Of a DNA stretch of 28,388 nucleotides, positions 1 through 8,400 are shown piece by piece. Positions within the stretch are counted from its first letter, which is position 1. The number at the start of each line of letters is the position of its first letter. This DNA is from Nemertoderma westbladi (lineage: Eukaryota; Xenacoelomorpha; Nemertodermatida; Nemertodermatidae): assembly GCA_032718475.1 (NCBI GenBank), contig JAUCBJ010004399.1, positions 1 through 28,388 on the forward strand. The letters run 5' to 3'. The notes under the pieces are model-generated. The model ran no database searches. It was not told the origin of the DNA and was given only the letters and a program-made list of their open reading frames with translations. The position numbers and the translations under genes are program-made.

Positions 1-1089
1 TAATAGGCCTATCGTGAATACCGGTATACAGCTTACACTTATAGTATATATAAGTATAATTATGAACTAGAATTAATTACAGAGTACCGGTATGATTTCA
101 GCTCAAATTTATAGGAATAAATATAATAAGCCTATGGTAAATACCGGTATGTCAATTATTTTAGAATAATTGAATTTCTGAATATTTAGGGTTACTTGGT
201 TACTCTAACTTACTTTGTTACCGTTATTTAAGCAGTAGTCCAACTGATTTTGAGACCTAGTTGTTGTATGGCAGGCCTACTATTTATAAATCGTTTGAGT
301 TGAATTATAATATATATATACCCGTTTAAAAATGGGTTTGTCAATATTTGAAATAAATGTTATTATTTCTGGGGGAGTCACTACACAGAAGCTGTGCGCT
401 CTCAGTGGAGTGCTACTTAGGGGACACTAAAACAGATAATTCTAATTTACCTAAGTTACTTAATACTACAAATTACTTACGATACGGGTGAGATTAAATC
501 TCTAGTTAAACACAACAAAAATATTACGTACGAATTTTTTAGGGTAATTTTACAGGAAGTCTACAAACCAGTCTAACAAAGGGTTAGAATTCTGGTTATT
601 ACAACGGACAGGGTACTACGGTATTTGAAAATAATAAGTAGTAGTAAATATACTGTACTGTCCAGATAGGAAAATACCACCGCCTGACGACCTATAACCG
701 TATCGCTATAGGTACTACGTTATGTATCACGGATTGTTCCTACCTAGAAGTTAATTACCGCGGACTACCAGATCCAGCGTGCCTATTAACCACTTTACAA
801 CACAAATATACTGCCTACACACTAATTACTTCGGAAAGCACTGTACACTAAACCCTAAATTAGGTACAAGTACTGGTATAACAAATAATCAGCAGTTAAA
901 TATACTTGAACAGTTAAAAGAACCACGGCATCTGCTGGAGTGACCGGAGCACAAAGTCACCAGTCTTTACCTACGCCAAGCAGCCCGTGTAGTACCGGGG
1001 TTAATTTAACTATAACGGTATGTGTAACAAACACAATTACTGTAGGAATAAACTTGGGGACATGAATGTTGCGAATAATCGCATAAACT
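1..1089. other. AT-rich intergenic sequence, no gene seen
   Basis: No long open frame, RNA gene or element is recognised. It holds three of the TACCGGTA octamers (19, 85, 142). Confidence 0.6.
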
Positions 1090-1665
1090 CTGAATAATAA
1101 ATATTACGCTACCCGTACAGAATACTCAAACAAAATACAAACCAAACGCTGGCAGACTACCACCAAGCCTAAATAAACTACTGTATGTGCAGATTCCAAA
1201 ATGGTTAGTTAGTATGCGTTCTAACACGGTAGTACGACTTATTCTTTAAGAGGGGATTGACCTTACAGTTATGACTGCCCCAACTTACTAACTGGCACTT
1301 TATCAGACAAACTCTACACAAGCAGCAATCTCTTCAGACCTAGTAATAGCTAGACAACAATCCAGCCTACAAAATATCTGAGTAATAACTATTACGGTAC
1401 CTGGACAGACTACACAAACAAACACAGGCCAAAACGCTGGCAGAATACTGTCAAGCCTAAATAAACTACAGTATGTGCAGATTCCAAAATTGTTAGTTAG
1501 TATGCGTTCTAACACGGTAGTACGACTTATTCTTTAAGAGGGGGTTGACCTTACACTCAAGTTGCCCCAACTTACTAACTGGCACTCTATCGGACAAACT
1601 CCACACACGCCGTAATCTCTCCAAACCCAACAACAATCCGACAACAGTCTGGCCTACAGTTATCT
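1090..1665. repeat. Direct tandem duplication, two units of about 288 bp
   Basis: CTGAATAATAAATATTACG at 1090 recurs as CTGAGTAATAACTATTACG at 1378, and AAGCCTAAATAAACTAC at 1164 recurs at 1453. The best-kept stretch (TAGTTAGTATGCGTTCTAAC and following) is almost identical. Neither copy codes for a recognisable protein. Confidence 0.85.
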
Positions 1666-1842
1666 GAACAATCTGAGCAGACTTACACGTCTTCAGCTCA
1701 ATATTTACTTACTAGGAAATAAAACCGACAGAAATAAGTAAAATCTCAATAAAAACCAGGGCGGCCGTTCCCTGATTAAATACTAAGACCTACCGGTATA
1801 CTATAATCAAAATCGAATAATACTAATGTACTTATACTGGAA

Positions 1843-1972
1843 GTACCGGTTAGGACAGTTGGGCCTACGGACCTACAGAAGTGCCGGTTCTGGCAGTTGG
1901 ACCTACGGACCTACAGCAGTACCGGTTCTGGCAGTTGGGCCTACTGACCTACAGAAGTACCAGTTCAGGTTT
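1843..1972. repeat. 38-bp tandem repeat, about 3.3 copies
   Basis: Units start at 1843, 1881, 1919 and 1957 (partial) and read GTACCGGTTCTGGCAGTTGG then GCCTACGGACCTACAGAA with few differences. An open frame over it at 1826-2065 is a product of the repeat. Confidence 0.9.
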
Positions 1973-3292
1973 ACCGGTCGATCGGTACTTTCAACTTTAT
2001 TGCTTACTGCAATAAAGTCAATGACTGTTATTGTACGCGCTTTTGTAAGACCTTTAGCAGTTTAACCTGCCAAAATTTATATGTCTTTTGGTTTATAAAT
2101 CGACTCTAGAAGATGACAATATTTAATACCAATAAACACAACATTAGCAGAAGCCAGCCTAGTGCGCGTCCATTCACCCGCTGGATAATCCCGGGAGACT
2201 GGATTCTGTCGGCTTAGATTATTATTGCAGTGAAGCTTACGGTATTGTATTATTCGATTGATCGTTAATAATTAATTTCTGACTAATATTATTCACTTTC
2301 GGGAAATATTAACAGTTCCTTTTAGGACGTGGCGCTCTATCTAAGTAAACAGAGATATGACTTATACTAATCACAACGGTAAGTCGGTAAGGCTTATGAT
2401 TCACGTATGAGGCGCATTCTTTAGGAAATGCTTAGTTATCAGCCACAATCATGCATACTACCGGTAACACACAATACTGCTCACTAACTTGCCGACCGTC
2501 AATGAATTTTATCATATATAAAGAAAATAGCAACGGACCAATGTAGTGCTTATCAAATAGCATTAAATTCAATACACACCACAATAATATAAGTCGCAAT
2601 CGCTATATATAACCCGTCTTTCTAACCTGTAGTGTATCAAGAAAATTGGGAAATTTGGGTTCTTTATAAATGTTCTCCAGATAATATTCAATCAACTGAT
2701 ATAAAATATGACAACAGTAAAAACATTAAGACGGTAGGTTAAGATATAATATGAACAGATATGTACAGTGATATGTTAAGAATTGTGCCGCCGATTTGAT
2801 TTGATTTGATAACAGTCATACGCTCTATAATCTTAAGCCTACTAATGTTTCTTTTTAGAGCCGTTGTTTCTGGCTTAGACAGCAATAACAACAAAGTATC
2901 AGTAAAAAACTGTAAGACTGAACAATCCCAGTATGATCGGCTCAAAGCTCCACATCGACAGAGAGAATCGCTCTGATTGGCTGAAGCCAAACAAAGAACC
3001 ATGCGCCCAATGGCTGTTTCCATTTAAGCAACCAGCTGTTAGATGTCGTAATCTGAATCATCACGGCTAAACTGTGTAAAAGTATTTGCCGTATTGCGGG
3101 TTTTTTGCCTTACCATGTCCGCTAAAACACGTATATAGAAGAATGACTTTTATGTCCGTTAAAAACACCTGTAACGGTACCTTGCGGGCAAGGGGAATAT
3201 ATATACAGTTAGAGAACCCTTTTAGAGTATTCCAGCGCCTAGGGGGAAACTGGATTGCGAAGCAAAGGGGCCAGTTATATCCCACAGAAGCT
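1973..3292. other. AT-rich intergenic sequence, no gene seen
   Basis: Short open frames only, none protein-like. Two CCAAT-type boxes in opposite orientation lie near 2976 and 3008, too weak to call a promoter. The LINE 5' truncation point is placed near 3290. Confidence 0.55.
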
Positions 3293-4013
3293 TTTACAGG
3301 AACACATCAACGACTGGCAACAAGTGATGAGTTAAACGTAGTATGTAATACTATTCAAATAGAACAAGTGAAAACCATCAAATATCTTGGCTGTCACCTT
3401 GATGGATCTATCTGGAAATTCCATGGCAACGCAAGTTATAAAAAAGGGAAACAAAAACCTCAGATTTCTATACAGACAGGGGGCTGTTCTGGACTCAGGC
3501 TTGAGGCGCCAACTATGTAATACAATGATCCAACCGCATCTAGACTTTGTTGCCTCGTGCTGGTATCCAAGTACATCGAAGAGATTGAGAGACCAGCTAC
3601 AAGCATTACAACGTAAATGTATCCGCTTCTGCCTCAATTTACATAGTCGAACTCATATATCTAGCGAACATTACAACGAATTATCATGGTTACCTATAGA
3701 ATGGCGCATAAAGCAGCTCATAGCATCTCATATGTACCGGATCACGCAGACCCTATCACCCCCATACTTATCCTCACTCGTGCAATTCAACTCGATCTCC
3801 ATGAACCTCCGTGGCGGCAGCACACACGCAGTCGTCCCATCGCGGCACACGGCAACGGGCTGTGAGTGCTTCTCATATATGGGTCCATCCATATGGAAGG
3901 CGCTGCCACCAGACATACGTAATGCCCTTTCTGTAGAGTCTTTTAAGCACCAGGTTAAACAACACCTTTTGAGTCAAGTAGTGCAGTATGAACATTCAAT
4001 CTGGCAATTGTAA
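3293..4013 (+). pseudogene. 3' remnant of a CR1/Jockey-group LINE reverse transcriptase
   Basis: Two frames must be joined. The first (about 3293-3405) reads GTHQRL..NVVCNTIQIEQVKTIKYLGCHLDG, the end of the RT palm and thumb region with the Y-L-G motif. The second (about 3400-4013) reads SGNSMATQVIKKGNKNLRFLYRQ, then LCNTMIQPHLDFVASCWYP, LQALQRKCIRFCL, LSWLPIEWR, GPSIWKALPP and a final FKHQVKQHLL before TAA. This C-terminal domain is typical of CR1-like elements in marine invertebrates. The frameshift near 3400 and loss of the catalytic FADD region and everything upstream make it dead. It lies upstream of the MAP3K2/3 leader, on the same strand. Confidence 0.85.
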
Positions 4014-4962
4014 ATATTATTCAGTTATTCGGCAGTTTTTTTCAGTGGTCTAACAGAATGTATTTGACTGACATTTCAATAATTTATTTTTATTTTTTAG
4101 TTCAACTGTAATTTTATTATCATATTTAGCGTTGTAAATAATATAGATACTGTAGTCACCAGACGGTTTTTTTTAGCCAAATTGTAATGTTATCTTATTT
4201 ATTTTATTAATTTTGGATTCGGTATGGGGTTTTAAGATACTGTAGATTAAATACATTAACTATTTTCCAGTCTGAATGATTGGTGCTTATTTTATTAATC
4301 TATATTTATTTTAATTGAACTTACTTCTAGTTTTGGTGTTCCATATTCGCCTGTTTCACTCTTTTTTTTTCTATCGCGCCAATTTTTAAGTCTAAATAAT
4401 TAATTTTAATTCATGTGTTGTCCTTTTAACACTAATTTTAATTCACTTTTTTATATTGTACACATTCTTAAATAATTTATTTTAATTTATAAATAAATTT
4501 ATGTAATTCCTACTTACACCTTATGTAATTCCTGATTATACCCTCAAAATGTTGTGATTTTATTTACTGCACATACAGGACTTCCCACTATGTTTAATAA
4601 CCGATTGTTCTTAATCTAATATTTACTAGCTAGTTGTAATACCATTCGGATATTTTATCTAATTAATTTGTTATTTTTAGTCATTTACACGCTGCACGCG
4701 CACTTTAATGCTGTGATTTTTAAAGGGACCTCCATGGAAACGAGGTTTATCCTCATGGAGCTATCCCTAACATTGTATGTCTACAAGATATTCTATATTT
4801 TATTTATGAACTATGCACTATTTCTTTTATTAAATTAAAATATTATAGTCGATTCCAAATTATGCCGGTTATTAGTGTATTATGTTATGTTATGTTATGT
4901 TTTATATGTCTTACATTTTATATGGCTTATGTACAATGTTAATAAAACTTCAACTTCAACTC
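4014..4962 (+). mobile_element. 3' untranslated tail of the CR1-like LINE
   Basis: An AT-rich tail continues from the ORF stop to AATAAA (4941-4946) and a short repeat AACTTCAACTTCAACTC (4946-4962). A hexamer repeat of this kind is how many CR1-type elements end. It also holds a TATGT microsatellite (4881-4900) and a hairpin at 4725-4767. The element is 5'-truncated near 3290; no target-site duplication could be placed. Confidence 0.7.
4725..4767 (+). other. Conserved-looking 3' hairpin of the LINE
   Basis: CTCCATG (4730-4736) pairs with CATGGAG (4754-4760), and GGGA (4725-4728) can pair with TCCC (4764-4767). Hairpins close to the 3' end of CR1-type LINEs are thought to be recognised by the encoded reverse transcriptase. 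Confidence 0.6.
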
Positions 4963-5099
4963 ATAGGCATTCCTATCCTGTCTGCCTGTATTCATAACTC
5001 AGTACTACAGTAGGCCCTACAGGCTACAACCCTAACACCTAACCACTAGCTGACTAGGCTGCTAGGCCTACCTAACCACTGAACCAGGCAGCCAGGTAC

Positions 5100-5480
5100 C
5101 GGTAACTAACGGGTTAATTGGATGAAGAAAGACGAAAGATTGCTGTCTTCTGGTCTCCTTTCTGCCTTTTGATTAACTGTTAACAGATTGCTGGAGATTG
5201 CTGGTTGCTGCTACTGGCTGACTGGACTGCTGGAGGCGATTACAGGATTAAGGTCGCATTTCGGCAAGATCGTTCTCATGCGCAATGTCAGAATGCAGAG
5301 GCATGCAGGCATGCGTGGGATAGTTCGAACGAAGGGTCAATTTCACTTTTGTTCTTCCACTCTTCCTATCATCTGGTCTAGTGCGTAGGGGCTGAGGGGC
5401 CAGACATATCGACTTTCGACCTGCGACCTCTACTTCAGTGCTGGGATCAGGGATGTGGATGACTTACTGGACTTAGAAGC
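5100..5480 (+). other. Presumed 5' leader (5'UTR) of the MAP3K2/3 gene, 5' limit unknown
   Basis: This stretch is less AT-rich than its surroundings and ends at the ATGG of coding exon 1. An in-frame TGA at 5460-5462 precedes the ATG, so translation cannot begin further upstream in this frame without another splice. A possible acceptor (ctctacttcag, ending 5438) could make the leader a short internal exon starting at 5439. I see no TATA box or initiator that I would trust, so the transcription start is not placed. A short open frame at 5188-5388 has no recognisable protein character. Confidence 0.4.
5453..5476 (+). CDS. Seven-codon upstream ORF in the MAP3K2/3 leader
   Basis: ATG at 5453 opens MWMTYWT followed by TAG at 5474-5476, four bases before the main ATG at 5481. 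It is in a different frame from the main start. Such a uORF would normally reduce initiation downstream or require leaky scanning or reinitiation. Its first ATG sits in GGGATGT, a moderate context. Whether it is in the mature mRNA depends on the unknown 5' end of exon 1. Confidence 0.4.
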   Translation: MWMTYWT

Positions 5481-5484
5481 ATGG
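5481..5484 (+). CDS. MAP3K2/3: Coding exon 1 of MAP3K2/3: start codon plus one base
   Basis: ATGG followed by a strong donor, GTAAGTTTTC, at 5485. The single G joins AT at 8005 to make GAT, giving M-D-K-D-T-A-I-N-S-I, which fits the conserved MEKK2/3 N-terminus. The ATG context is AGCATGG, with A at -3 and G at +4, which is favourable. An in-frame stop lies 21 bases upstream. The call rests on the donor, the phase match to exon 2 and the family start; another ATG-bearing leader exon could exist outside the window. Confidence 0.78.
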
Positions 5485-8400
5485 GTAAGTTTTCAGTTTT
5501 CGCCACACCCGTCCTGCGGCTATTTTCAGTTTTTGGTTATGACTGTATGATCAACTTCTTGTACTATCATAATTCAGCTATTGCAAGGTTTTTATACCAT
5601 TTGAACTGCAGTGATCGATTTGCGGAGGGTAGAAAGTAGAAACCTTCAAAGCGAAAATTGGGTGATTATTTTTGATGATATTTCATAAAATGTATCATAA
5701 CATTTTGGCAACTAGGCCTATCAGTGCTGTTCAACTAGTCTGCTAGTTAAGCCAGTAGGCCCTAAGTTGTCATTTGATGATATTTAGTTAAAGTGGCAGA
5801 GTGGTTGTCACGAATTTAGGAGTCAATGGCGCGAAATGACCGCAAACACAAAATAAATTTTAGTGGGTTTTAAAAATTAGTTTAATTTATTTAATAACAT
5901 TAAGGGATAGGTGCAGGTTACAGTGGCGCGTGTTTCCTAACCAAAAAAATAAACTTTACATTATTTCACTTGCGGTCAATTTGCGCTGAAGATCACTATT
6001 TTCACTTGCGGTCAAAGTGCGCCACTATCTGGAATTTAGTTACTGGTAGTTAACGGTTTTTTTTATATAGTTGACTTTCAATTAAAATCTAACAAAATGA
6101 ACTACCGTAACTGAAAGCAGGATCGCTCTGAGCCAGTGGACCTAAGAAATTTCAATTTTAGTAATTCCCACTCACGGTGCAAAGCTACAAAAACAAAATT
6201 TATCTCCCTAACCGCTGTTAGTCAGATAGTGCTAATCATATGAAAAGCCATCATCAATATAGTTTGTGAGGTGTTGCGAAACGGCAATAACAACCGTTGC
6301 TATGGTTACATGAAATATTCAAAATTTTGGTGATTAGTTAAGGGGGGGTATACCCCCCCCCCCCCCCCCCCCCCTCCCCCTCAGGTAAAATTTTCAAATT
6401 GTTGTTTCTTTATTTCACCTAGAGCAGAATTTAATGAGGATTACAAATCTTATCTCAGCTAAGAGGCATATCCCCCAGACTCCGAAACGAAAACAGTATG
6501 TGCCATGGCAAAACTCTGAGGTTACTTGTAAGAGAGAAGATCTTAAAGATAGCCTACAAAGTAAAAACCAAACAACCAACAACAGAAAACATTAACAAGG
6601 TTGAGAAAGCTAAGGACGATCTTAAATTGGCCTACAACATCAGCCAGGAAAAGTACATACATGATAAAACTGAAGCAATTACAACTGCTCACATACAGAG
6701 CAACAATCAAGACTTACCTGGCAAACTGTAAATGAGGTATCTGGTCGGAAAAGTTGTGCAAAGGGGCGCCTCAAAGCCGATAGTCCTGAAGAACGTGTTG
6801 GGAAGTGGAAAAATCACTTCAGCAACTTGCTTGGGCAGCCGCCAAACATCGAGGTCAGCCCTACAAGGAAAGTATATGACAAGACACTACCTATAGAAAC
6901 AGGGGACTTCACACCTGCCGAACTCCAAAGAAGCATTAAAAGCATGTCCAATAATAAAGCGAGTGGATTAGATGGAATCCCAGCGGAGGTATGGAAAACC
7001 GGAGTGCTAAATAGACCATTATTGAATGTTTGCAACCGGATGTTAAAAGGGGAAAAGCCACCACCAATTTGGACTAAAGGTCAACTAAAGCCTCTCCCCA
7101 AGAAAGGAGACATAAAAATGATTCTATATAGGATTAGGCCTCACATAGAGAAACTACTGCGTAAGAGCCAAAACGGATTTCGACCAAGTATATCAACAAT
7201 AGCTCAGATACTTGCACCTACGGAGACTGATTGAAGGAATTAAGTCAAAGAATCTCCCCGCAGTCATGACTTTTGTGGACTTCAAGAAAGCATTCTACTC
7301 AATCCATAGAGGTAAAATGCTTGAAATCCTAATAGCTTATGGAATATCAGAAGTAATTGTTGCTGGCATTGGTTTGCTATATTGTGACACAGAAGCGCAG
7401 GTACTCTCACCAGATGGTGAAACTGAGTTTTTCTCAATCCTGGCTGGGGTACTGCAAGGTGACACATTAGCACCATTACTATTTGTAATTGTGCTGGATT
7501 ACGCAATGAGGACGGCCACAAAGGGTGAAGACCTGGGATTCACACTTCAAGAACGCAGAAGTAGTAGATATCCGGCAACTACAGTCACAGACACCGACTT
7601 TGCGGATGACATCGCCCTGCTCTCTAATACGCTAGCAGATGCACAGCTTCTACTAAATAAAGTGGAGAGGGCTGCTAAGCAGGTTGGATTGCATATAAAT
7701 GCTACCAAGACCGAATTCATGATCTTCAATGTTGATGGAAACTTGACAACCATTGATAATAAGAACATTTTAGACCTAGATGATGTTATTTAGTTATTAT
7801 TGTTGATAATACAGATACTTATTTATATCTAGTAGGCTGTAAGCTGGTAAGGTTGATATTGACCTATTCGTTTTAGAATCTAATCGAAATTTGTTTGATT
7901 TTCATTAGCGGATAAATGTCAGTGAGTCAGTTGCCAATTGCTATAGGGATCAATACTATTATGTGACGGTTGACATTACGGTTCTTAAATATTTTGATTT
8001 ACAGATAAAGATACTGCAATAAACAGTATTCTAACGGACTTAGTTGCGGTTTATCGTCAAGGCGTTGGTCACAAGAAGGGACTGGGTGTGGGTGGGGCTG
8101 GAGGAGGGTCTGAATCTATATCGGGGAGGCTAATTCGCGTTAAGTTTGAATTCAACGGAGAACGGAGGTACCAGTAATACTTTTTATACATATATATAAT
8201 ATACCGGAACCGGTAGTATCTAAGACTCAAAGTTAGATAGTCGCTCAATTTAATTGTCAAAGATTAAATGCTGCACAATTTCTTTTCAGTAACTTTTTGA
8301 TCTAATGGGATCTATTTATTCGTAACCATGACATTATTCATGTAGAGACTAGAGATTAATAACATAATAAAATAAACTTTATTTTTTCTATGCTGCATTT

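Larger units (their letters stand above)
5485..8004 (+). other. Intron 1 of MAP3K2/3 (phase 1)
   Basis: Begins GTAAGTTTTC and ends atattttgatttacag. It carries a possible MITE (5827-6024), a G/C homopolymer palindrome (6342-6380) and a decayed LINE in the gene's orientation (6422-7793). The stretches 5485-5826, 6025-6341 and 7794-8004 are AT-rich and show nothing I can name. Confidence 0.75.

Noticed and set aside
2970-3015. Promoter with paired CCAAT boxes
   Set aside because: Two short boxes without a TATA, initiator or downstream gene start nearby.
5439-5484. Coding exon reading AGIRDVDDLLDLEAW in another frame
   Set aside because: It looks protein-like but does not match MEKK2/3; the ATGG in a different frame joins exon 2 exactly as the family start requires.
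6296-6309. RFX X-box (GTTGCTATGGTTAC) as an intronic enhancer
   Set aside because: One mismatch in the second half-site and a single occurrence; too likely by chance.
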